24,702 nucleotides of DNA from JAICLK01 sp036489905 (lineage in GTDB: Bacteria > Patescibacteriota > Saccharimonadia > Saccharimonadales > UBA4665), in contig DASXEX010000034.1 in the NCBI GenBank assembly GCA_036489905.1, positions 1 through 24,702 of the forward strand, in the 5' to 3' direction. Numbering within the stretch: the stretch's first letter is position 1; each line of letters starts with the position of its first letter. This document shows positions 1 through 7,671 of the stretch, one piece after another. Below the pieces are notes generated by a model, which saw nothing but the letters and a program-made list of their open reading frames with translations, was not told the DNA's origin and ran no database searches. The translations under genes and the position numbers were made by a program.

Positions 1-105
1 AAAGTTAGTACTGAGCAGAAAGCTTTGCTACAATCCATTTACGACAGTCTGAACCCACTTCAATTACAAGAAGCAATTCAGAGGAAACTTAAGCTATTAG
101 AGTAA
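1..105 (+). CDS. C-terminal fragment, possible DDE-type transposase/integrase
   Basis: Frame 1 is open from the first base to a TAA at 103-105, giving 34 residues that end in SLNPLQLQEAIQRKLKLLE. The start lies outside the window. A 'Y-x-S-L-N-P-x-x-L' segment followed by a short amphipathic helix is reminiscent of the C-termini of integrase-core transposases. That resemblance is from memory and rests on very little sequence, so the identity is tentative; it could be any protein with a helical tail. If it is a transposase, it would border the lanthipeptide genes and fit acquisition of that island by transfer. Confidence 0.4.
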   Translation, partial: KVSTEQKALLQSIYDSLNPLQLQEAIQRKLKLLE

Positions 106-155
106 ACCTTTCGGGTACTGTTTATTTTGAGCTAATACGTAGTACTGAAAAAAGT

Positions 156-161
156 TATAAT
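156..161 (+). promoter_or_regulatory. -10 box of the lanthipeptide operon
   Basis: A perfect TATAAT lies 17 bases before the ATG at 179. Seven bases beyond it predicts a transcript start near 168, so the leader would be about 11 bases. The best upstream hexamers (TTGAGC at 127-132, or around 133-138) are badly spaced or poor matches, so the -35 is weak or absent. A GGTGA at 165-169 could act as a short ribosome-binding site. Confidence 0.45.
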
Positions 162-178
162 TCCGGTGACCATACGCT

Positions 179-1003
179 ATGGAAGAAGAGAAAGAGATCA
201 CCTGGTTAAGTTGCTATATTTATGATGACGTTTCGCTTGATTCGCTTCTGGCAGGGAAGGTTCGACCACTTGTTGACGAAGTTCTGCAAAAGGGCTGGGC
301 AAAGCAATTTTTCTTTATCCGCTATCTAGACAGGAAGGGGAAGCATGTCCGCCTGCGATTCAAAGGGGAACAACAAATATTTGAATCAATGTTGGAGCCC
401 CTACTTCAGAAAACATTCATAGAAATCCGATTCGTTTCGTACCGACCTGAAGTAGCACGTTATGGTGGGCACGTCGGGGTTGTGACCGCGGAACAACTTT
501 TTGAAGCATCATCTGCGGTCGTGCTTTCGTTCCTCGATGAACAACATGGAGTAAGTTACGGTAAATCTCTGGGTTTCGCACTACAAATGAATGTTGGTAC
601 GGCTCATGCGCTTGGAATGAGCAAGGCTGAAGTCATTAATTTTTTTAGCCAATTAGCAGTTGGCGTCGATACGGCCGAGGCCAAATGCTACTTTGCGGAA
701 CAAAGAGAGGCACTCGCACCGGCACTGATTAACATGTGGCATCGACTCGACGCTGGGTTAGCCTTTGACAAACCATGGTTCAACGCATATCTGAAAAAAG
801 TTTGGGAAACGCGCAAAGTAATTCAACGTACTTACGATACTGGAGAACTTCACCCCCCTGTTCCAACTCATTCGTACCAGGCGCATCCGCTATGGTTAAT
901 CTATGCAAGCTACATGCATATGAACAACAACAGAAATGGCATCAATTTCATGAATGAGAGCTACCTGGCCTATGTCATAAGCAAATCACTCGCGACGATA
1001 TGA
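179..1003 (+). CDS. Stand-alone LanB elimination-domain protein (SpaB_C / thiopeptide-type)
   Basis: This 274-residue protein matches the small C-terminal domain of LanB dehydratases (SpaB_C, 'thiopeptide-type bacteriocin biosynthesis' domain). In the family this domain eliminates glutamate from glutamylated Ser/Thr to give dehydroalanine or dehydrobutyrine. Diagnostic features are visible: a W-x-x-x-x-IY start, FFFIRYLD with Arg48, the H-V-R-L-R segment (His56, Arg58, Arg60), Y-R-P-E-V-A-R-Y-G-G at residues 88-97, and a C-terminal Y-M-H-M-N-N-N-R-N-G with His247 and Arg252. The arginines and histidine fit the elimination residues known from NisB-type enzymes. Length is normal for a separately encoded domain, as in thiopeptide and pinensin pathways. 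It lacks the large glutamylation domain, which is supplied by the gene at 2920-5577. The lanC-like gene begins three bases after its stop, so the two are co-transcribed and probably translationally coupled. Confidence 0.88.
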   Translation: MEEEKEITWLSCYIYDDVSLDSLLAGKVRPLVDEVLQKGWAKQFFFIRYLDRKGKHVRLRFKGEQQIFESMLEPLLQKTFIEIRFVSYRPEVARYGGHVGVVTAEQLFEASSAVVLSFLDEQHGVSYGKSLGFALQMNVGTAHALGMSKAEVINFFSQLAVGVDTAEAKCYFAEQREALAPALINMWHRLDAGLAFDKPWFNAYLKKVWETRKVIQRTYDTGELHPPVPTHSYQAHPLWLIYASYMHMNNNRNGINFMNESYLAYVISKSLATI

Positions 1004-1006
1004 GTT

Positions 1007-2911
1007 ATGAGTAGCGATTATTTACAAGAGGCAATTCGTATTGGCGAGCAGCTGCTCGCAGATTGCGAGCATGATGATCATGGTGCGTCATGGACGACAC
1101 CGGCCTTGAACCTGGACTCCAGTATAAGTTGGGGCAAGGAAGAAGATCTATACGGCGGCGTTTCCGGCATCGTACTTTTTCTGATTGAGCTTTATCGTCA
1201 GACCGGAGATAAGAAATATTTGAAGGTTGCCAAAGAAGCGATGCACTGGGTTGATTGGTACTGCGAACGGCACCCGACGAATAACTACGCCTTTATCAGT
1301 GGCAGAATGGGCGTCAGTTTTGCTTACCTCAAGCTGCACGAAACAACTAATGAAAAAAAATACCTTACGAAGGCACTCCGAATGGCCAAAGGCAGCCCGA
1401 CATTTCTTGAGGCCCCTCACGTAAATGATTTCATCAACGGCTTTGCCGGAACGACTTTGGCACTGATCCACTTGCACGCTGCAACACGTGAGCAGTGGGT
1501 GCTCGATGATATTCAAAAATATGTTAACGAACTGCTGCAAAACGCCCGTTTCGATGGATGGGGCCTGTATTGGGACAGTAGCCACTACGAAATCCGGCCG
1601 CTGTGCGGATTTTCCCATGGGCCGTCGGGTATTGGCTTTGTTTTTTTGGAGCTAGGGCATTATTTTAAAAATCCGACGTTTTATTATGTCGCCGAGCTGG
1701 CGTTCAAATATGAAGACCAATACTTCGACCGGCGTATGGGCAATTGGCCGGACTTCAGGCTAGATTTGCATACCTCAGACAAAGTACGCGAGTACGAAGC
1801 CGCATACAAAAAGGGCAATGTTGATGCGCTCGAGAGGCCTCTGTATACTAACGTCTGGTGTCACGGGGCGGCCGGCATCGGCATGGCGCGACTTCGAGCA
1901 CTCTCGCTTATTAAAAACGCTTCTTATGACGCCACCGTCAAGCGAGTCCTCAAAAAAACACAGCACTCTTCCGACCGCTCATACACCCTATGCCATGGCA
2001 AGGGCGGAAATGTGGACTTATTCATTGAAGACTACCTCCAGCGCAAAAATGATACTGCTTTGGGCGCTGCGAATGCTGCCGCAACACAAGCCATAGATCA
2101 ACAAAAGCAAGCAGGCAAATACGCTTCAGGACTGCCACATGCCATAACAGCTGGCCCAGAAGATCCTAGTTTGTTTAACGGTATAGCAGGCGTCGGTTAT
2201 TTCATGCTGCGGGTTGCTAATCCCGAAGCCGTTCCTTCTCTGTTGGTTCCAAAGCTAAACGTAACTGCAGAGCTGACTCCCAAGCACTTGAAGAGTTCAC
2301 TAGCTCATATTCAAAAGTCTCTGATCGCCAATATGCTGCCACGCACTTTGCAGATTCTCGAGCAGTTTGCTGCAATGGCAGCATGGAAATATTTTCAAGA
2401 TAACAGAGATGTAGCAAATATAATTGAGTCGTTTATTGCATTTTCCAACGAATTTGCTGCATTATTGCCAGCGGATCAAAAACGGCACCTAAGCGATACT
2501 CTCAGACTCGAAGTTGCCCGGATAAAGCTCCAGCGAACATTGAAAAGTAATGGTGCGCTATATATTAAGGATAAGATAAATCGCGAGGCCGCCGGCAAAT
2601 TATTGGCGGGTTCGGACGACGCACTGCTCGGGCACAAATTTCATGTTTCCCCGGTAGTAGAGCTCATTACGCAGGTGCGAGCAGTATTTTTGCTAAAACT
2701 CGCAAGCGATGGCGTTGAAGAAACCCAAATAAATTCATTCTGCAGCCATGTGCTACGACAATTTACACAGCCCAAATCTGTAGCTGCAGCAGTCAACACA
2801 ATTGATGCCTATTATAAACCGCAAACCCCGGAAGAGAGACAACAACTCAGGCAAAAAACCATCGCCCAAATCAGGGGATTACTTTCATATGGGGCGCTGC
2901 AAACCACCTAA
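1007..2911 (+). CDS. lanC: LanC-type lanthionine cyclase with C-terminal extension
   Basis: The first ~410 of 634 residues are a LanC-like alpha-toroid, the zinc enzyme that adds Cys thiols to dehydrated residues to form (methyl)lanthionine rings. The zinc site is intact: Cys285 in N-V-W-C-H-G, and Cys329-His330 in T-L-C-H-G. Asp141 in V-N-D-F and His204 in G-F-S-H-G correspond to active-site positions of NisC (Asp141, His212; ligands Cys284, Cys330, His331). The repeated G-x-x-G motifs run to F-N-G-I-A-G-V-G near residue 395. NisC is about 414 residues, so roughly 220 residues at the C-terminus are extra; they are mostly helical, contain no membrane segment, and I do not recognise them. The gene follows the elimination-domain gene by three bases without a good ribosome-binding site. 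It ends eight bases from the end of the convergent lanB gene, with no terminator between. Confidence 0.92.
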   Translation: MSSDYLQEAIRIGEQLLADCEHDDHGASWTTPALNLDSSISWGKEEDLYGGVSGIVLFLIELYRQTGDKKYLKVAKEAMHWVDWYCERHPTNNYAFISGRMGVSFAYLKLHETTNEKKYLTKALRMAKGSPTFLEAPHVNDFINGFAGTTLALIHLHAATREQWVLDDIQKYVNELLQNARFDGWGLYWDSSHYEIRPLCGFSHGPSGIGFVFLELGHYFKNPTFYYVAELAFKYEDQYFDRRMGNWPDFRLDLHTSDKVREYEAAYKKGNVDALERPLYTNVWCHGAAGIGMARLRALSLIKNASYDATVKRVLKKTQHSSDRSYTLCHGKGGNVDLFIEDYLQRKNDTALGAANAAATQAIDQQKQAGKYASGLPHAITAGPEDPSLFNGIAGVGYFMLRVANPEAVPSLLVPKLNVTAELTPKHLKSSLAHIQKSLIANMLPRTLQILEQFAAMAAWKYFQDNRDVANIIESFIAFSNEFAALLPADQKRHLSDTLRLEVARIKLQRTLKSNGALYIKDKINREAAGKLLAGSDDALLGHKFHVSPVVELITQVRAVFLLKLASDGVEETQINSFCSHVLRQFTQPKSVAAAVNTIDAYYKPQTPEERQQLRQKTIAQIRGLLSYGALQTT

Positions 2912-2919
2912 ACTTAACA

Positions 2920-5577
2920 CTAGCTATACCATTGCGACAGAAATTCGGTAGCTCTCTTTTGCCCATAAACCGTAGCTATCTGCTCTGTGTTCGGGGTCAT
3001 TTCTCCTATTGTCAGCCGCGTATCCACAGTTACGTGGGTACCCATTTTTTCCAGTAGTACGACTAGAAACGGGTTTGCGAAATCAATGTACTGTGGCTTA
3101 TCAGGCCCGAGCCTCACAAAGACTTCATCTGGCATGCCCAGCTGGCGTCTCCAATTGTCAACTTTCCTAAAATACTCCCACTCATTTTCGCCTGGCGACC
3201 GTGTTACGAGTTGTCCGTACGGCACCTCCCAAGTTTTGCGCTGCAAGATGATACTACCTTCATAAACGATTCTCGGCAAAATAATAATGGCAGCTTTATC
3301 CTTATCACTATTTTTTTTAATTGCGCGGTTAATATAATCTACAAGTGTATGCGTGTGGTGGTGTGGACCAGGCATGAAATATGAGAGAAATTCATAAAGC
3401 CTAGCCCTCGTCGGGCCCGGCCCAAATGCCATGTCAAAAGCAATAATTTCCTTTTGTTTCTTCTTATGAAATAAGATGACACGATCATCCAGTTGTCGAT
3501 ACATGACCTCAATATCCGTGACAGGAATCCTTTGGCCTGGCGGCAACGCCGTGTAGCTTCCTGACGATGTTATGACATAAGGCATGAGATTGGGGTGCAG
3601 GTTTGCATTAAAGACCGATGCATCGGCAGGCTCGGCGAGTAGCACCGCCTCACTCCCTCTCGTGTTCCATTCGCGAAAAGCGCGCGTGACTTGGCTACCA
3701 AACTGTAACAAAAACCTGCTATACATGTTCCCGAAGCCAGGCACAGTGCTGTTGATAACCAGCTGCTGCGTACCTGATCTCCCAGCTATTATCTGGAAAT
3801 AGGCGCCGAACGACGCAGATGTAATTACATCCATGTGAGCGATATCACGGTGAACAATCTCAACAGTATGCTTGCCATCGATTCGGCTCTTAGTGTTAGC
3901 CATAAATACGTCAAGATAACGCTTCTTCCGTTTTCGGTAGGAAGCAAGTGACAGACCTGGAGTACGCTCGGTACGTTTTCTCGCTTTTTCATCACGGTAG
4001 TACGCTTCGTAAAATTGCAATAAATCAACTCGCGCAGAAGTGCCATAGCGCTGCTTGAAAAAGTCAGTAATCCTGTACAGATCTTCGATGCACTCGTCGA
4101 GCCGCCCGAGCCGGCTCAATAAATTTCCAAGGACTGTTAGGCTTGCTTGAATTTCTAGTGGAATCGCAGCTTGCGCACTTTGGTATGTATCCTCATACCA
4201 TAAATCTCGCGGTTGGAACTTGAATGCAGTGTCGTATTCGACAGTGAAGGTGCTATTTCTCTTTGCCCTGCCTTTACGTGCACTCTTTTCAACGACACCG
4301 TCAGTAAATGACGAGCGCTCAACTTCGGGCAAACCTGCCACAATGTGCAAGTTCAAACAGGTATCTCGAAATTTTGTGAATGCGTTGGTGAGCAATGCTG
4401 CTCGCTTTTGCGGGGTAGCCGTTTCGTACTGTTTTGTGGCGCTACGCAGGTATCGTAGCGTGTTACACAAATCAGCCAAGTATGGATACGGCGGTAGCGT
4501 TTGCTTTACAAGCTTGGCAAGCTTCTGATCCCAGTCAGTATCAACGCCCTGTATACCCAAATCGTATTCCAAAAATCCGTAGGACAGGAGCGTGTCGATA
4601 TAACTACCCAGCGCTTTGCTTGATGTGTTTGTGAACTGCTTGGTTCCCAACCCTTGAACCAACTTGCCTTGCGTCCATCGTCCGCCAGTTTGCATGACGC
4701 CCCCAATCGCCTGCAGTGCGGGCGTGCGTCGAATACGCTGAACTGATTCACGGTTAAAGTTATTCGCCACAAAGACGAATTGTTCGCCATCCAGCCGAAT
4801 GGTTTGATTGAGCCGCACGCCCAGGTGACTGCGAATTTCCGAGTTTTGCACAAGCAATCCAATGAGGTAGTGGAAGAGGTAGTGGTTCAGTCCAATGTGG
4901 CTTTTAGTTACTGCGTCGGTTTTGACGCTTCTGCCTGCGAGATCTTTTGAAAGTTTTGCTATAGCCAGTGACGTGAACGTACTAAGCGGCGATGGCTTGG
5001 TGTACATACGTGAAAGATATTGCATGAGGCTGCGTTCGACTTTGGGTAGCGGTTTGTCCTGCTTGCGCAAATATGCCTCCAGGCTTTTGCTCAAGGAGTT
5101 ACTCGAAAGTAAAATGCCATTTTGTAGGTTTGGTTTTTGGAGCAGTTTGTGGAAGTTTCTCTTGCTCTGGTGGCACTCCTTTTCAAAGCATGCCTCGCCT
5201 TCCGCCAACAATCGGCGTTTCTTTTTGCATAGCGTGACGTATGTTTTGAGGCGTAGAATTTGGGCGGAAGCTAGCAGCTGCTCACAGCCCGTTGGCAGCG
5301 CGTCAAGCCGCTCATTATATATATCACGGCGCAAACGGATGACCGCGTTGCGCTGCAGCGAATTTTCAATGGCGGCAACCAGTGAGTGCAGTTCATCACT
5401 CAGCGCTTCCTTTGCCTGGTCTATCTCGAGCTGCACCACCGCTATTTGTTCTAGAATTATGGGCGTCTGGCAAAGTCGCAGCTGGGTAAGTTCCTGCATC
5501 GGCCCGCCAGCAATCCGAGCCAAGATGTAAGGGAAAAGCTCGGCGTCTAATTCCATGTTAGTCTGCATAATTTTCAT
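2920..5577 (-). CDS. lanB: LanB-type dehydratase, glutamylation domain only
   Basis: This 885-residue protein matches the N-terminal (glutamylation) domain of class I lantibiotic dehydratases, which use glutamyl-tRNA-Glu to esterify Ser/Thr in a precursor peptide. Visible family features are S-L-M-Q-Y-L-S-R-M-Y-T-K-P-S-P-L-S-T-F-T at about residues 184-202, I-N-S-T-V-P-G-F-G-N-M-Y-S-R-F in the middle, and the C-terminal block from P-R-I-V-Y-E-G-S (about 768) through W-R-R-Q-L-G-M-P-D-E-V-F-V and K-P-Q-Y-I-D-F-A-N-P-F. The SpaB_C elimination domain is absent and is encoded at 179-1003, so this is a split LanB. The open frame extends upstream to a TTG inside mnmA, but I choose the ATG at 5577: it has an AGGA eight bases upstream and begins 10 bases after the mnmA stop. 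Transcription is probably from the mnmA promoter. Confidence 0.9.
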   Translation of the reverse strand: MKIMQTNMELDAELFPYILARIAGGPMQELTQLRLCQTPIILEQIAVVQLEIDQAKEALSDELHSLVAAIENSLQRNAVIRLRRDIYNERLDALPTGCEQLLASAQILRLKTYVTLCKKKRRLLAEGEACFEKECHQSKRNFHKLLQKPNLQNGILLSSNSLSKSLEAYLRKQDKPLPKVERSLMQYLSRMYTKPSPLSTFTSLAIAKLSKDLAGRSVKTDAVTKSHIGLNHYLFHYLIGLLVQNSEIRSHLGVRLNQTIRLDGEQFVFVANNFNRESVQRIRRTPALQAIGGVMQTGGRWTQGKLVQGLGTKQFTNTSSKALGSYIDTLLSYGFLEYDLGIQGVDTDWDQKLAKLVKQTLPPYPYLADLCNTLRYLRSATKQYETATPQKRAALLTNAFTKFRDTCLNLHIVAGLPEVERSSFTDGVVEKSARKGRAKRNSTFTVEYDTAFKFQPRDLWYEDTYQSAQAAIPLEIQASLTVLGNLLSRLGRLDECIEDLYRITDFFKQRYGTSARVDLLQFYEAYYRDEKARKRTERTPGLSLASYRKRKKRYLDVFMANTKSRIDGKHTVEIVHRDIAHMDVITSASFGAYFQIIAGRSGTQQLVINSTVPGFGNMYSRFLLQFGSQVTRAFREWNTRGSEAVLLAEPADASVFNANLHPNLMPYVITSSGSYTALPPGQRIPVTDIEVMYRQLDDRVILFHKKKQKEIIAFDMAFGPGPTRARLYEFLSYFMPGPHHHTHTLVDYINRAIKKNSDKDKAAIIILPRIVYEGSIILQRKTWEVPYGQLVTRSPGENEWEYFRKVDNWRRQLGMPDEVFVRLGPDKPQYIDFANPFLVVLLEKMGTHVTVDTRLTIGEMTPNTEQIATVYGQKRATEFLSQWYS

Positions 5578-5587
5578 ACATATAATC

Positions 5588-6634
5588 CTATACCACAATC
5601 CCGCCGCCAAGGACGCGAGGGCCGCCGTAAATCACTGCCGATTGGCCGGGAGTGACGGCGCGGATGTCTTCGGCTAGTTTGAGTTGCCAGTTATTGTCAT
5701 ACTTTTCCAATGTTGTAATCGGCACGAGCGGGGCACGGTAACGCGTGCGGGCCTGATATTTTTTTGCAAGATCGGGCTCGCCGTTTATCCAATTTACATC
5801 GGTAAGCTTGAGCGAATTGCTCCACAGGTTTTTGTCCTGCAAATCGGTCGTCACATGGACTTCGTTTTTGGCCATGTCTTTGCCGGTGACATAAAACGGC
5901 AAGCCGCCGCCGATATCCAAGCCGTGGCGCTGGCCGATGGTGTAGAAAAGTGCGCCGTCGTGCTCGCCGATGGTTTTGCCGTGTTGGTCGATAATCGCGC
6001 CGTGCGCCTGCGGCCCAAGCTCATGCAATAGAAAATCTTTGATGCCGACTTTGCCGACGAAGCAAATGCCTTGACTGTCTTTCTTTTCGGCGGTGTTCAA
6101 GCCGAATGCGCGAGCCAGCTCGCGCACCTTTGGTTTTTCATATTCGCCGATCGGCATCAAACTTTTTCTTAAAGCATCTTCAGTCACGCGATACAAAAAG
6201 TAGCTTTGATCTTTGTTTGCGTCAATGCCCGCAAAAAGCTGCCCGTTTTTAATGCGCGCGTAATGACCGGTGGCGATCATGTCCGCGCCGTCTTCCAAAG
6301 CCGTGTTCAGAAACAACTTGAACTTCACTTCCTGATTGCACAGCACGTCCGGGTTTGGCGTGCGGCCGGCCTGATATTCCTCGACCATGTAGTCAACGAC
6401 CTTCTGGCGGTATTCCGTTTCGAAGTCGTACATTTTAAACGAAATGTCTAAGTGCACGGCCACGCGCTTCGCATCCTGGTAATCTTCCTTCCACGGGCAA
6501 ATCATGCCGGGCAAATCCTGACTCCAGTTTTTCATATACACACCCGTGACGTCGTAGCCCTGCTCCTTGAGCAAAGCCGCGGTGACTGACGAATCCACCC
6601 CGCCACTCATTCCGACGAAAACTTTTTTAGCCAT
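5588..6634 (-). CDS. mnmA: tRNA-specific 2-thiouridylase MnmA
   Basis: A complete 348-residue MnmA, which adenylates and thiolates U34 of tRNA-Glu, -Gln and -Lys in the cytoplasm. The PP-loop S-G-G-V-D-S-S is at residues 10-16. The catalytic cysteine is Cys99 in N-P-D-V-L-C-N, and the second cysteine of the persulfide relay is Cys191 in Q-G-I-C-F-V-G-K. The central G-H-Y-A-R and the T-I-G-Q-R-H-G-L motifs are also present, and length is typical. Sulfur would come from a cysteine desulfurase; one is encoded at 21561-22706. The start ATG has no ribosome-binding site, but an extended -10 box immediately upstream suggests a transcript with about a 3-base leader. The stop lies 10 bases before lanB. 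Confidence 0.97.
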   Translation of the reverse strand: MAKKVFVGMSGGVDSSVTAALLKEQGYDVTGVYMKNWSQDLPGMICPWKEDYQDAKRVAVHLDISFKMYDFETEYRQKVVDYMVEEYQAGRTPNPDVLCNQEVKFKLFLNTALEDGADMIATGHYARIKNGQLFAGIDANKDQSYFLYRVTEDALRKSLMPIGEYEKPKVRELARAFGLNTAEKKDSQGICFVGKVGIKDFLLHELGPQAHGAIIDQHGKTIGEHDGALFYTIGQRHGLDIGGGLPFYVTGKDMAKNEVHVTTDLQDKNLWSNSLKLTDVNWINGEPDLAKKYQARTRYRAPLVPITTLEKYDNNWQLKLAEDIRAVTPGQSAVIYGGPRVLGGGIVV

Positions 6635-6643
6635 ATTGCAGCT

Positions 6644-6652
6644 ATTTTAGCA
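6644..6652 (-). promoter_or_regulatory. Extended -10 promoter of mnmA
   Basis: On the minus strand this reads TGC followed by TAAAAT, an extended -10 element. The predicted transcript start, seven bases further, is about 6637, three bases before the ATG at 6634. No convincing -35 is seen, which is usual with an extended -10. Confidence 0.5.
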
Positions 6653-6673
6653 AAAGAGGCCAGCCCGCGTCCA

Positions 6674-7573
6674 CTACGAGCGGTTTTCCATGCGTTTGCG
6701 CAAACTGGCCAGCTCGTACCGGCGGCCGAGCCAGAAACTCACGACAGCCAGCACGAGCAAGACGGCCGCCGGCCACCATAAAACTACTGTCTTGGTCGTC
6801 GGGCTCTTGTTGCCGTTGTTCGAGCTTGAGCCGAGCTGCGAGGCGCTGCCGTTTGCCACGCCCACCAATTGCAAGTACGCCGTGGTGCCGTTTTTGTCGG
6901 TCGCTTTGACGATGATGTCGTACGTGCCAGCCGTGGCGTACACATGCTGCAAATTTATCGTGGCCGGATACGGTTGGCTGATGAGGTCGGCCGCTTTGCC
7001 ATCACCCCAATCTACGCTGATGGCGTACGGGCCGACGCCGCTGCTCACTGTCACCGGCCAGGTTAACGTTTGGCCCGGATTGGCGCCGCGCCGCGCGTAG
7101 TCGCTGGTCAGGGCAACGTGCGTGCCGAACTGAGTGAACTGCGCATCGTCGAACGTGACTGTGACGGTATTGCTGGCCGGACTTGACTGATCGAGCGCGT
7201 CGTACTGCTTGGCGACCAAATCGTTGCGCCCGCTGAACAGGTCGCTCTTGAGCGAATAGCTACCATTTTGGCAGACGGCCGCGCCCACGAACACGCCGTT
7301 ATCAAATACTTTTACCAGCAACTTGCCCGAGCACAGGCCGCTAACCGTGATCGGGACGGTCGTGAAAACTTGGCCGTTACTTGGAATGGCAATGGTCGGC
7401 GCCGTTTTGGGCGGCGGTCCGGATATTTCGCCTTGTACGCCGGTCGAACCCGATTGCGGATTCTGCGCGGATGGCGTGGCGGCAAGGGCGACAGACGGCA
7501 GCAACAAGCCAACAACCAAACTGACGAGCAGTATCCTGCGGTGGGTTCTTTTTGTGCCGAATGGGTGCTTCAT
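6674..7573 (-). CDS. Secreted membrane-anchored PKD-domain protein
   Basis: A 299-residue surface protein. It has an N-terminal signal sequence (basic T-K-R-T-H-R-R, then a hydrophobic core ending near A-L-A-A), a linker, and an Ig-like segment with a Cys pair (G-L-C-S-G and A-V-C-Q-N-G). A PKD-type domain follows with the hallmark V-D-W-G-D-G and H-V-Y-A-T-A-G-T-Y-D-I-I-V-K-A-T-D. A C-terminal transmembrane helix (W-W-P-A-A-V-L-L-V-L-A-V-V) is followed by a short basic tail. PKD domains commonly mediate adhesion or protein contacts outside the cell. The open frame continues to a TTG at 7585, but the ATG at 7573 puts the signal peptide in a normal position. It is the last gene of the surface-protein block and has its own -10 box at 7598-7603. 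Specific binding partner unknown. Confidence 0.82.
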   Translation of the reverse strand: MKHPFGTKRTHRRILLVSLVVGLLLPSVALAATPSAQNPQSGSTGVQGEISGPPPKTAPTIAIPSNGQVFTTVPITVSGLCSGKLLVKVFDNGVFVGAAVCQNGSYSLKSDLFSGRNDLVAKQYDALDQSSPASNTVTVTFDDAQFTQFGTHVALTSDYARRGANPGQTLTWPVTVSSGVGPYAISVDWGDGKAADLISQPYPATINLQHVYATAGTYDIIVKATDKNGTTAYLQLVGVANGSASQLGSSSNNGNKSPTTKTVVLWWPAAVLLVLAVVSFWLGRRYELASLRKRMENRS

Positions 7574-7597
7574 GATTCTATGCAAACCTTAAGCACG

Positions 7598-7603
7598 ATT
7601 ATA
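7598..7603 (-). promoter_or_regulatory. -10 box upstream of the PKD-protein gene
   Basis: A perfect TATAAT on the minus strand, 24 bases before the ATG at 7573; the predicted start leaves a leader of about 18 bases containing AAGG. The -35 region is poor, so this is moderately supported. Confidence 0.4.
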
Positions 7604-7647
7604 CAGCCTTAGGCTTTTCTTTTGCCGGATTCCCCAACCGCCATAGT

Positions 7648-7671
7648 GGCGATAGACGTTGGCCTATCGCC
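7648..7671 (-). terminator. Hairpin at the end of the DUF916-like gene
   Basis: An 8-bp perfect stem, GGCGATAG paired with CTATCGCC, with an 8-base loop. It spans the TAG stop at 7664-7666. No T-run follows on either strand, so it is not a classical intrinsic terminator; it could stabilise the 3' end of the transcript or weakly attenuate transcription before the PKD gene. Confidence 0.3.

Noticed and set aside
2912..2919. Shared terminator between the convergent lanC and lanB genes
   Set aside because: Only eight bases separate the stops, and no stem with a T-run was found on either strand around the junction.
4895..5530. Plus-strand open frame (211 codons) inside lanB
   Set aside because: Antisense to the conserved LanB N-terminal region; Ser- and Arg-rich shadow composition.
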